NCBI RefSeq assembly: GCF_013114835.1
Contig: NZ_JAAVLW010000002.1
Location: 186,001-250,000, forward strand
DNA: 64,000 bases
Source of the DNA: Bradyrhizobium archetypum
GTDB lineage: Bacteria; Pseudomonadota; Alphaproteobacteria; Rhizobiales; Xanthobacteraceae
Direction: 5' to 3'
Under the pieces are notes generated by a model. That model worked only from the letters and a program-made list of their open reading frames with translations. It was not told the origin of the DNA and did not search any database. Shown in pieces: positions 45,569-53,394 of this stretch (positions within the stretch are counted from its first letter, which is position 1; every line of letters begins with the position of its first letter). The translations under genes and the position numbers were made by a program.

Positions 45569-45805
45569 ATGAAGGAAGGGGCAGATCGACCTCGTATGGT
45601 GCCCGGATGTCGAAAGACCGTGGGCCCGGACGGTTCGCAGCTTTCTTATGCAGTGAAGCGCGCGTTTGTCACACTGCAAGTTTGGCGCGAGCGGGTTCGG
45701 CAGCGCCGCGAATTGGCGCAATGGACTGACCGCGACTTGCATGATGTCGGGCTGTCCTGGACGGACATCGCTCTGGAAATCAAAAAGCCCTTCTGGCGGG
45801 CTTGA
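45569..45805 (+). CDS. DUF1127 domain small protein
   Basis: A 78-residue basic protein whose second half, VWRERVRQRRELAQWTDRDL then HDVGLSWTDIALEIKKPFWR, is a clear DUF1127 domain (usually about 45 residues). Such proteins are linked to RNA turnover and to phosphate and carbon responses in alphaproteobacteria. ATG 45569 follows the MFS stop by 2 bases, so it is in the same operon. The N-terminal 35 residues have no domain. The function in this operon is unknown. Confidence 0.85.
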   Translation: MKEGADRPRMVPGCRKTVGPDGSQLSYAVKRAFVTLQVWRERVRQRRELAQWTDRDLHDVGLSWTDIALEIKKPFWRA

Positions 45806-46156
45806 ATAGCACTCGAGCAGGGCTGCCTCTTGCGCGACGAGGCCGGCCAAAGAAGGCGGACCTTTGTCCAACTAAATTCTTCTGCTTTTGGCCCATCGCA
45901 ACATTTGCCGCGGTTGCGCAAAGGAGGTCGGTATCGGAGCGAAGCGGACTTCGCCGCCGGTTTATGAGTACACGGCCTAGATTCACGCCAGGTACCAGCC
46001 ATACCCGAACGGGTGTAACTGATATCGTGTCTAGCGCCCGAACGTCTGCGATCCGAATTGACGACTCGGCTTTTGGCTTGCCGAGGTGACATTCTCTCTT
46101 GAGTGCGGGAGGCGTCCGTCCGGTCGGCGCGAAACAATTTCGGTAGGACAACGGTC
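45806..46156. other. Intergenic region upstream of the repeat-protein secretion locus
   Basis: A 351-base gap. The left half resembles the decayed noncoding DNA seen in other bradyrhizobial gaps. A 95-codon frame at 45802-46089 is Arg/Ser-rich and unlikely to be real. The right end carries CGGTAGGACAACGGTC before ATG 46157 and probably the promoter of the secretion locus. Confidence 0.4.
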
Positions 46157-47350
46157 ATGAATCATTGCAATGTACCGGACCCTGTTCACGGCGTTCCCCT
46201 CGGCCGCAAGGATCCGCTCGGACACGATCTGCCAGGCCCGTGGTGGCTGTCCGAGGATTCATTGCCACGCTTCCCGATCCACACGGGAGACAACAGCGTC
46301 GGCAATGGCGGCAAAGGTTATTTTGCCGGGAGCCTGATCCCTAGCAGCTACGCCGGTTTCGAGCCGCTCAACGTGGCATGGCCGGGCGTCCATGCGACAG
46401 CCTTCGCCCATCAGACGAACATCGCCTATTTTGATCAGTCCGCAACCCAGACCGCGGGAGTTGGCGGTGATGGCGGCCATTGGAACGCCGCATCGGGCGG
46501 AAATGTCGGCGCGTTCGGGTCTATCGGCTCTGTCGCGATCGGGACCGGCGACAACAGCGCCGGCAATGGCGGCGATGGCTATTTTTTCGGAGCAATGGTT
46601 CATGCTCCTGTCGCGGTCTATAACCCGATCAATATTGCCGTGGCGGGTCCCCATGCGACGGCCGACGCTCATCAGACGAACAACGTGGTGTTCGATCAAT
46701 CCGCGACTCAGATCGCGGGGGTTGGCGGCAATGGCGGCACCGGAAATGCCGCATCGGGTGGAAATGTCAGTGCCATCGGGTCTACCGGCTCCGACGCGCT
46801 CGGCACCGACGAGAACAGCGCCGGCAATGGTGGCGACGGATACGCCTACGGGGGCATCGTTCACGCGACCTTTGCGCTCTACTATCCGATCAACATCGCG
46901 GTGGCGGGATACAATTCCACCGCCAACGCCGATCAGACAAACAATGTGGTGTTCGATCAATCGGCTTTTCAGATGGCGGGGATGGGGGGTGATGGCGGGA
47001 ACGGTAATCACGCGGCTGGCGGAGCTGCAGACATTTTTTTCTCTTCCATCTTCGAATTGATCGGCTCTGACGCAATAGCGACCGGCAACAACGGCGCCGG
47101 CAACGGCGGCAACGGCCATTTCGCGGGAAGCATGGTCGACATCGACGTGGCGATCTACGCCCCGATCAACATTGCGGTCGCCGGCTACAATTCAACCGCC
47201 GAGGCTCATCAGAGCAATAATGTCCTGTTCGACCAGAGCGCGATCCAGATTGCCGGAATCGGTGGCGACGGCGGCCACGGCAATGCTGCGCTTGGCGGCG
47301 ATTTCGCCATGCATCTGTTGTCGGACCTTCACTTGCTCGATCATGCCTAG
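46157..47350 (+). CDS. Glycine-rich repeat protein, likely type I secretion cargo
   Basis: A 397-residue protein with no signal peptide and very few charged residues. After a unique head (to residue 43) come four repeats of about 87 residues, with unit starts near 44, 131, 218 and 310. Each reads roughly GDNSAGNGGDGYFFG, about 20 variable residues, PINIAVAG, TADAHQTNNVVFDQSA, QIAGVGGNGG and GNAASGG. A short hydrophobic tail, MHLLSDLHLLDHA, ends the protein. ATG 46157 is preferred to a GTG at 46103. It is upstream of a second repeat protein, an ABC exporter and a membrane-fusion protein. The canonical RTX nonapeptide is absent. The function is unknown; adhesin, matrix or surface-layer roles are guesses. 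Confidence 0.8.
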   Translation: MNHCNVPDPVHGVPLGRKDPLGHDLPGPWWLSEDSLPRFPIHTGDNSVGNGGKGYFAGSLIPSSYAGFEPLNVAWPGVHATAFAHQTNIAYFDQSATQTAGVGGDGGHWNAASGGNVGAFGSIGSVAIGTGDNSAGNGGDGYFFGAMVHAPVAVYNPINIAVAGPHATADAHQTNNVVFDQSATQIAGVGGNGGTGNAASGGNVSAIGSTGSDALGTDENSAGNGGDGYAYGGIVHATFALYYPINIAVAGYNSTANADQTNNVVFDQSAFQMAGMGGDGGNGNHAAGGAADIFFSSIFELIGSDAIATGNNGAGNGGNGHFAGSMVDIDVAIYAPINIAVAGYNSTAEAHQSNNVLFDQSAIQIAGIGGDGGHGNAALGGDFAMHLLSDLHLLDHA

Positions 47351-47620
47351 AGCTTTTCCGTCTCGATAGAATCGAAACGCGACTCCAGGTCTTGCTTTGA
47401 CGCGTCTTCCAGGTGCGAACCTCTTCGCTTTGCTCGAAAATGCTCGAGCGGCAGTTGAGCTGCCCAGATCTCGGCGGCGCGACCGGCAGCATTTCGGGCG
47501 TACACCGTTGCTACTGGGTGGCATCAGCTTTGGCGGCTGGACCGCGCCGGTCCCCAAATCCAAAATCGTTGCTGTCCACATTGGGACGCACAGTGCGCAA
47601 ACCAAGTCAGGGAGATTCAC

Positions 47621-48142
47621 ATGGCAAAGGCATCATTTCCTTCCGACACGATCGTGTTCAAGGCATCGACCGGCGGCAGCAGCGCAGGGAACGGTGGAAA
47701 CGGCTACAACGAGGGTAATATCATCAGCAACCCGACTATCCACTTCAACCCGACCAACAAGGCGGAAGGCGCCGATGTCCACGTCAAGAACGGCGATGAC
47801 GTCTATCAGAAGGCATACTGGGACGCCGGAGGCGCGAATGCGAAGGCGGAGAAGCATTCCAAGGCAGAGGGCGGGAAAGCCGTCTCGAATGGCGACCAGG
47901 AATCCGACAGCGGCCATAACAAATCCAACGTGGATGCCAACACGAAGGCCTATCAGGACAATTGGCTCGCTGCGGACCAGAGTCAGACCGTGATGGCCGG
48001 CGTCGGCGGCGATGGCGGAAACAACAACAAGGCCGAAGGCGGAGATATCTACTTCAAGGCCAGCATCGAATCCGTAAACCTGAACGACGTGCTCAACGAT
48101 TCCAAGTACTTCCATATCGACGATTCGGGCATGTTCAGCTGA
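47621..48142 (+). CDS. Second glycine-rich repeat protein with one expanded unit, likely secretion cargo
   Basis: A 173-residue protein without signal peptide. GGGAG precedes ATG 47621. It has the two ends of the same repeat as its neighbour: ASTGGSSAGNGGNGYNEG with NPTIHFNPTNKA near the start, and DQSQTVMAGVGGDGGNNNKA near the end. Between them the hinge is expanded to about 90 polar residues rich in Lys, Asn, Asp and Gln (KAYWDAGGANAKAEKHSKAE). The tail, SIESVNLNDVLNDSKYFHID, is acidic and could be the uncleaved C-terminal secretion signal. A hairpin separates it from the exporter gene. Confidence 0.78.
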   Translation: MAKASFPSDTIVFKASTGGSSAGNGGNGYNEGNIISNPTIHFNPTNKAEGADVHVKNGDDVYQKAYWDAGGANAKAEKHSKAEGGKAVSNGDQESDSGHNKSNVDANTKAYQDNWLAADQSQTVMAGVGGDGGNNNKAEGGDIYFKASIESVNLNDVLNDSKYFHIDDSGMFS

Positions 48143-48163
48143 TCAATGCCTGTGAGGGGTGGG

Positions 48164-48187
48164 ACCGGCGGCCGAGTGGCCGCCGGT
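48164..48187 (+). terminator. Perfect 10-bp hairpin between cargo and exporter genes
   Basis: ACCGGCGGCC (48164-48173), loop GAGT, GGCCGCCGGT (48178-48187), then TCTCAATT. It lies 22 bases after the cargo stop. Without a solid T-run it may act as a partial terminator or an mRNA 3' stabiliser, giving more cargo than exporter. It makes an exporter start before about 48190 unlikely. Confidence 0.55.
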
Positions 48188-48260
48188 TCTCAATTCGTCG
48201 CGCAGTCGACGAAGAATGGCGCGCGGAAGGTTCGGAGTTCAGATCTCTGGCGAGACAGCA

Positions 48261-49994
48261 ATGCTGATGCCACCGCTTGGGCTGCAGACGATGTCACCAC
48301 CCCGGATGCCGTTGAAGTCGGCGTTGCGGGCCTGCGCGGGATCGTTCGGACTCGTTTTCGCGTATAGCTGCAGCTACAATCTGCTTCTTCTCGCGCCTTC
48401 CATCTATCTGCTTCAGATCTATGATCGCGTGCTGTCGAGCCGCAGCGGCGATACGCTCCTGATGTTGACGATCATCGTCGCGTTTACCGTCGTGATCGGC
48501 GGAGTGCTCGATGCACTGCGCCGCGCCGCGTTGGGCCGGATGGGCGAGTGGCTTGAACAAGAACTCCATCCGGCAGCGCTCTCCGCATGCCTCAAATGCG
48601 CCCATCTTGATCGGGCGCGGGCATCGGAAGCCTATCGCGACCTTGCGATCCTGCGTCAGCTCGCCCAGTCGGGAGCCTGCTCTACCCTGTTTGACGCGCT
48701 CTGGATGCCGCTCTTCCTTGGCGTTCTCTTCCTCGTGCATCCCTTGCTCGGAGCGATAGGTGTGCTCAGCGTGCTCTTCCTGCTTGGGCTCGGGCTTGCC
48801 GAAGACTGGTTCACAGAAGCGCCGCGGACGCGGTCGGCTGCCGCGGTGACGAGGAGCCAGGGATGGTTCGGCATGGCCGTCGGAAACCTCCACGTGATCA
48901 GGGCGATGGGGATGCTCGACGGCGCCTCGCGCCTGATCTGCCAGACTGCGCAGGATGCGAGAAGGGAGCACGAGCTGGCCCAGCGCCGCCACGAAACCAT
49001 CATGCTGATCTCCAAGCCCGCGCGGGCGCTGGCGCAGGTCCTGATCATGGGCACTGCCGCCTGGCTGGTCCTGGAACAAGGCCGAAATCCCGGCGTCATC
49101 TTTGCCACGACGCTGTTGTTCGGACGTGCGCTCGCGCCCGTTGAAGGAGCGGTTGCAGGCTGGAAGGCATTCGCGATGGCATTGGCCGCCTACCGTCGGC
49201 TCAACGACGTCATGTCCGCTGTCACCACGGTTGCGAACGTCCGGCCCCTCGCGGGAAGGCCGAAGGGCTGCCTCATCGTCAACAGTGTGGGCGTCGCCGT
49301 GCCAGGATCGGACCATTGGGTGCTGAAGGATGTGTCATTCAGTCTCGCACCCGGTGAATGCCTGGGCATCATTGGTCCATCCGGCTCCGGCAAATCCACG
49401 CTCGGCAGGATCATCACCGGAATCTCCGCGCCGACGGCAGGTTCGGTCCTGCTCGACGGCGTCAATATTCTAGCTCTGCACGATTCGCGCGGCGGCGGGC
49501 GCCTCGGATATCTGCCGCAGGATATCGATATTGTCGGAGAAACCATAAAGGACATCATTGCACGGCTGGACGACGCCGATCTGCAGGAGGTCATTGAAGC
49601 AGCGAAGCTGGCCGGCCTTCACGAAACGATCATTCGACTACCGCAGGCGTACGATACGGTCGTCAATGGCGGAGCGGCCAATCTGCCACGTGGGTTTCGC
49701 CAGCGCCTCGGCCTTGCACGGGCGTTCTTTGGCGATCCGCACCTTGTGGTGCTCGACGAGCCGAACTCCAGCCTGGACGCACTCGGCGAGCGCATGCTCT
49801 TCGATGCCATTGAGCGGATGAAGGCGGCCAACACGACCGTGATCATCATCACCCATCGGATCGGGATCCTCGGCGCGACGGACAAGCTTGCCATCATGCA
49901 AGGCGGCGCGGTCAGCGCATTCGGCGAAAGCAGGGAAGTTTTCGAAAGATGTTTGGCAAGACCGCAAGTTGCTTCGCGCGGACTTGTCCCATGA
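48261..49994 (+). CDS. Type I secretion ABC exporter (PrtD/HlyB-like permease-ATPase)
   Basis: A 577-residue inner-membrane ABC exporter half-transporter. About six helices (to residue 290) begin with GLVFAYSCSYNLLLLAPSIY and LLQIYDRVLSSRSGDTL, the family signature. The ATPase has Walker A IIGPSGSGKSTLGRI, Q-loop GYLPQDIDIVGETIKDI, Walker B PHLVVLDEPNSSLDALG and H-loop IIITHRIG. The ABC signature is altered: LPRGF (in NLPRGFRQRLGLARA) instead of LSGGQ. There is no C39 peptidase domain, so cargo is not leader-processed here. The start is uncertain; 48261 is the first ATG after the hairpin, and 48267 and 48291 are alternatives. Its stop overlaps the next gene (ATGA). Confidence 0.9.
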   Translation: MLMPPLGLQTMSPPRMPLKSALRACAGSFGLVFAYSCSYNLLLLAPSIYLLQIYDRVLSSRSGDTLLMLTIIVAFTVVIGGVLDALRRAALGRMGEWLEQELHPAALSACLKCAHLDRARASEAYRDLAILRQLAQSGACSTLFDALWMPLFLGVLFLVHPLLGAIGVLSVLFLLGLGLAEDWFTEAPRTRSAAAVTRSQGWFGMAVGNLHVIRAMGMLDGASRLICQTAQDARREHELAQRRHETIMLISKPARALAQVLIMGTAAWLVLEQGRNPGVIFATTLLFGRALAPVEGAVAGWKAFAMALAAYRRLNDVMSAVTTVANVRPLAGRPKGCLIVNSVGVAVPGSDHWVLKDVSFSLAPGECLGIIGPSGSGKSTLGRIITGISAPTAGSVLLDGVNILALHDSRGGGRLGYLPQDIDIVGETIKDIIARLDDADLQEVIEAAKLAGLHETIIRLPQAYDTVVNGGAANLPRGFRQRLGLARAFFGDPHLVVLDEPNSSLDALGERMLFDAIERMKAANTTVIIITHRIGILGATDKLAIMQGGAVSAFGESREVFERCLARPQVASRGLVP

Positions 49995-51496
49995 AGATTT
50001 CACTCGCTCACACCGACGCCCGGAAAGTTGCACGGTGGCTGAGATTGGCGGCACCGGTGCTCCGCGGCTGGCTGCGTGATGTCACCTGGATCGGCATCAA
50101 ACGGCTTCACCGTCGCTTTGCCCGGGGACGGAATCATCTGAAAACCGCATTCGCTCACGTGGAGATCTGGGAGGTGCCACGCTGGCTGAGATCGGCGCCG
50201 CCAGCGCTCCGCGAGCGACTTCGGGGCGTCACCTGGACTGGAAACCTGCTGGTTTGCGGCTTCGTCATCGGTCTCGGTGCGTGGTCGACTTACGCACCGC
50301 TCGAGAGCGCTGCGATTGCTGTCGGCACCGTCGAATCCGAGTCCAGCCGCAAGACGATTCAGCATCTTGAAGGCGGCATCATCAGGGAGATTCTGGTCGC
50401 AGACGGTGACATTGTCCGTGCTGGACAAACGCTGATCTCGTTGGAGGACACCAAGGCCCGTGCCGACGCCCAGAGTCTGCAGGGCCAATTGTGGGAGGCG
50501 ACGGCACGCGAAGCGCGGCTGCAGGCAGAACAGCGCGGAGAAGAACGGGTGTCGTTTCCGGCCAGGTTGGAGATGGCACAGATGGCGAGTCCCTCAGTCG
50601 CGGATGTGCTTGCGGGTCAGCAAGCCATTTTCGAAACGCGCCGGCAGGTCTTTCAATCGCAGGCGGCCGTAAACCGGGAAAAAAGATCGCAGGTGGAGAA
50701 AGAGATCGAGGGCCTCAGGGCGCAGGAAAGCGCGGCCGCAAGGCGCATCGACATCGTCCGCGAGGAAGCGGCAACCGTCGCCACGCTCGTTAGCAAGGGG
50801 CTTGAGCGGCGCCCGCGGCTTCTGAACCTCGAGCGGGAGATCGCTGACATCGAGGGGCGGCGAGGGGAGATTGTCGCGCAAATATCGCGCGCGGGACAGG
50901 TGATCAGCGAATCCGAGGCGGTTCTTCTCAAACTGGAGCATGACCGTCAAAATGAGATCGCGCAGTCGCTGCGCGAGGTACAGAACCAGATCTTTCAGAT
51001 ATGGGAGCGATTGCAGACGGCCAGTGACCAACTCTCGCGAACGGCGGTCAAGGCACCCGAGGATGGGGTTGTAACCGACCTGAAGGTCCATACTCCGGGC
51101 GGCGTCATTGGCGCCGGCGCACCGCTCATGGATTTGGTTCCCCGGCAGGATCGGCTGATCGTGATTGCGCGCGTCAGGCCCGAGGACATCGATGTGGTTC
51201 GTCCCGGACTGAGCGCCGAGGTGAATCTTCTGCCCTATAATCAGCGCCGCGTACCAAGGCTCAATGGGATTGTGACGCACGTTTCTGCCGATCGATTAAC
51301 CGACAAGCGCACCGATCAGCCCTATTACGCCACGAAGATTCGAGTGCACGATCCGGCAAGCACCGGGATCGACGGTGTCCAGATCGTTCCGGGAATGCCG
51401 GCCCAGGTATTCATCAAGACGGGTCGCGGCACCGTGGCGCTCTACGCGCTCAAGCCTCTGCTCGACAGCTTCCACGGCGCTTTCCGCGAGGATTAG
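49991..51496 (+). CDS. Type I secretion membrane-fusion protein (HlyD/PrtE family)
   Basis: A 501-residue periplasmic adaptor. ATG 49991 overlaps the exporter stop by 4 bases. The cytoplasmic N-terminus (1-84) is unusually long and contains a 30-residue segment twice (residues 6-35 and 55-84, 17 identities by eye). Then come one membrane helix (about 85-103), the barrel/lipoyl segment KTIQHLEGGIIREILVADGD, a long coiled-coil hairpin (about 150-340), the second lipoyl half VKAPEDGVVTDLKVHTPGGV and the typical end GMPAQVFIKTGRGTVALYAL. The outer-membrane TolC partner is not in the window. Confidence 0.92.
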   Translation: MKISLAHTDARKVARWLRLAAPVLRGWLRDVTWIGIKRLHRRFARGRNHLKTAFAHVEIWEVPRWLRSAPPALRERLRGVTWTGNLLVCGFVIGLGAWSTYAPLESAAIAVGTVESESSRKTIQHLEGGIIREILVADGDIVRAGQTLISLEDTKARADAQSLQGQLWEATAREARLQAEQRGEERVSFPARLEMAQMASPSVADVLAGQQAIFETRRQVFQSQAAVNREKRSQVEKEIEGLRAQESAAARRIDIVREEAATVATLVSKGLERRPRLLNLEREIADIEGRRGEIVAQISRAGQVISESEAVLLKLEHDRQNEIAQSLREVQNQIFQIWERLQTASDQLSRTAVKAPEDGVVTDLKVHTPGGVIGAGAPLMDLVPRQDRLIVIARVRPEDIDVVRPGLSAEVNLLPYNQRRVPRLNGIVTHVSADRLTDKRTDQPYYATKIRVHDPASTGIDGVQIVPGMPAQVFIKTGRGTVALYALKPLLDSFHGAFRED

Positions 51497-51552
51497 GCTG
51501 CGATCCGAACGGCGAGTTCGGGCAACTCGCAAGATGATCGCACGCATGAGGG

Positions 51553-52302
51553 CTAGGCATGACCGTTGGCTCGCCGGCTCCAGCGAACGACCGCCTCGGT
51601 GCGGTTATGCGCGGAGCATTTTCGCATGATACGTTGAATATGCATTTTTACGGTGTTTTCCGACAGGTTGAGCCGGACGGCAATCAACTTGTTGGGAAGG
51701 CCAAGCTGCAGCGCCTCGAGCACGTGTTGTTCGCGTGGCGTAAGGTCGACCATCGGCTTCTCCGGCACAATCCTGCCGTCGCCGTTGCCCTCGTTAGTGC
51801 CGAACAGGTCGGATGCGTCGGGGCATCCCGCCTTGTGGCCCGAGGCTCCATTTTGTCCAACGATCGGTAACGGTCGGTAGACCCCACCGGCAAGGACCAG
51901 GCGTAATCCGGCAATAGCGACTTCGACCGGGATCGATGTCGGAAAGAAACCGCGCACGCCGCGCTGCATCGCGGCCGAAGCCGTTGCATCGTCGTCGCGA
52001 TTTGACAATACGGCAATCGACGCCTTCGGGCAGGTTTCTGCAAGGAGGGCGAGGCTCTCCTCGATCGAAGGGTCAGTGATCGGCTTGTGCCCGATGTTCA
52101 GCGCAATCAAGCGGATGTCTCTGCCGGATAGCCAGTTCAGGCCACTCGTCGTTGCCATCTCGACGATCTCGAATCCAGTGAGCTCCTTCTTGAGTATATT
52201 GAGAATGCACGTACGCGCCAGGACATGTTGCTCGATGATCACGAGCACCGGCGAATTTTGTGATACCAAGGCTAGTTCCGCGGGATTAGAAAAATCGTCC
52301 AT
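51553..52302 (-). CDS. LuxR-type regulator with degenerate receiver domain
   Basis: A 249-residue NarL/FixJ-like protein. The C-terminal HTH (about 187-245) is canonical: LTPREQHVLEALQLGLPNKL then LSENTVKMHIQRIMRKCSAH. The N-terminal part has a receiver fold (VLVIIEQHVLARTCILNILK ... IAVLSNRDDDATASAAMQRG ... VRGFFPTS), but the phospho-acceptor position is Asn69 (LIALNIG) and the usual Lys is Phe, so phosphorylation is unlikely. GGGGA precedes ATG 52302. It is convergent with the secretion operon, 56 bases from the fusion-protein stop, and is the best local candidate for its regulator. Confidence 0.86.
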   Translation of the reverse strand: MDDFSNPAELALVSQNSPVLVIIEQHVLARTCILNILKKELTGFEIVEMATTSGLNWLSGRDIRLIALNIGHKPITDPSIEESLALLAETCPKASIAVLSNRDDDATASAAMQRGVRGFFPTSIPVEVAIAGLRLVLAGGVYRPLPIVGQNGASGHKAGCPDASDLFGTNEGNGDGRIVPEKPMVDLTPREQHVLEALQLGLPNKLIAVRLNLSENTVKMHIQRIMRKCSAHNRTEAVVRWSRRANGHA

Positions 52303-52502
52303 GATGTCCCCGAATTCAGAAATTGGCTGTCACTCCACACGTTTTGATTTCCATTCCATGGAGCGAATCTGCCCCACCATGCTCTTGCAATTGCTGGTGA
52401 TCGCGACGTTGCTTCCGATTTTCGAGTTGGTTCGAAGGAACGTCGTCAGAAGACCTTCTGGTCCTCCGCAATAAATCTTGGCAGCGGTTCTGTCGTTCCA
52501 GG

Positions 52503-53111
52503 CTAGCTGCTGCAAATATTCCGGTACGCGCTCGCCGCCGCTGAATTGGCGGGACCATCGACGACGTATGCTTCATCTTCCGTCACGAGATACAGAAACG
52601 GCCTGTCTCCGGTACCTTCGCCCGACGGCTTTCTTCCTTTGACCCGGCCGCAAATGGTATCGACGGACTGCCCGAGCGTATTTTTGCGGGTGGCCCGTTT
52701 CATCTCGGAGAACTCGGCGGACGCGGGGTCTTCCAATTTCGCAGCAATCGTGGTCTTCGCCTTGGCCATGACCGGATCGGATGTCTCGGCGGGCCGACCG
52801 GAGGCCGGAGCTTCGACGTTCGCTTCGATCATGGCGGACTTCGGCTTTTTCTCAGCGGGTGGGGGCCTGTCGCGGATGTGGGCAATCGACGGCTCTTGCG
52901 TCTTCGTCGCGATGGATGACTTGAGCTTTGTTGTCGCGGAATGGGTCTTGGATGACGCTGGTGCCGGTTCAATCGGCCGGCCGGCCGCCATCCCGATGGG
53001 ACAGCCGGACCCACGCGGATCCGTGCATGCTTCCATGCTCGCTTGCGGCGGTAAAAGGCAGCTACAGCCAACCAGGGTCGCAGCCAGAACACCCATTAGA
53101 AGCGTTCTCAT
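52503..53111 (-). CDS. Predicted lipoprotein, function unknown
   Basis: A 202-residue exported protein. GAGGGA precedes ATG 53111. The signal peptide has a lipobox, LAATLVGC, with Cys16 as the probable lipidated residue and several more Cys nearby. The middle (about 45-130) is low-complexity and rich in Pro, Ala, Lys, Ser and Thr. The C-terminal 70 residues form a compact-looking domain, EDPASAEFSEMKRATRKNTL ... DTICGRVKGRK ... RPFLYLVTEDEAYVVD, resembling small rhizobial proteins of unknown function. It lies behind the LuxR-type gene on the same strand and might belong to the secretion locus. Confidence 0.72.
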   Translation of the reverse strand: MRTLLMGVLAATLVGCSCLLPPQASMEACTDPRGSGCPIGMAAGRPIEPAPASSKTHSATTKLKSSIATKTQEPSIAHIRDRPPPAEKKPKSAMIEANVEAPASGRPAETSDPVMAKAKTTIAAKLEDPASAEFSEMKRATRKNTLGQSVDTICGRVKGRKPSGEGTGDRPFLYLVTEDEAYVVDGPANSAAASAYRNICSS

Positions 53112-53300
53112 GCTAATCCCTCATAAAAGGGGCCTGAGGTCCGCTCGCAGTTCTTGCGGCGATCTTAAATGTTGCGCTGGTTGTCTATCATTTGCGCAAA
53201 AGTCTTAACTGTTGTTAAACGCCCAGGCCGCGCCGCGGCCGTGGGCCGTGTGCAAATGCGGGGGATAGTCTCGAATTGACCAGGTCAATGATCTCGCGCG

Positions 53301-53337
53301 TTCTCTACGCGAAGCGGACCCCCCTTCGCGTAGAGAA
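53301..53337. repeat. Perfect 14-bp hairpin
   Basis: TTCTCTACGCGAAG at 53301-53314 pairs without mismatch with CTTCGCGTAGAGAA at 53324-53337, with a 9-base loop. No T-run follows on either strand. It lies between two - strand genes, 58 bases downstream of the gene ending at 53395, and could be a terminator, an mRNA 3' end protector or a protein-binding palindrome. Confidence 0.7.
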
Positions 53338-53394
53338 AGCCGTCGAAACGAGGGCCTGGAGCCGCCGTTTGATTCAACCAGAACTGGGCAGGCG

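Noticed and set aside
46157-47350. RTX toxin assignment for the glycine-rich protein
   Set aside because: The nonapeptide GGxGxDxUx is not present in tandem. The repeats are about 87 residues long with a different pattern, so RTX naming would mislead.
46157-47350. CRISPR-like periodicity in this region
   Set aside because: The repetition is of coding units with amino-acid conservation, not short identical DNA repeats with unique spacers.
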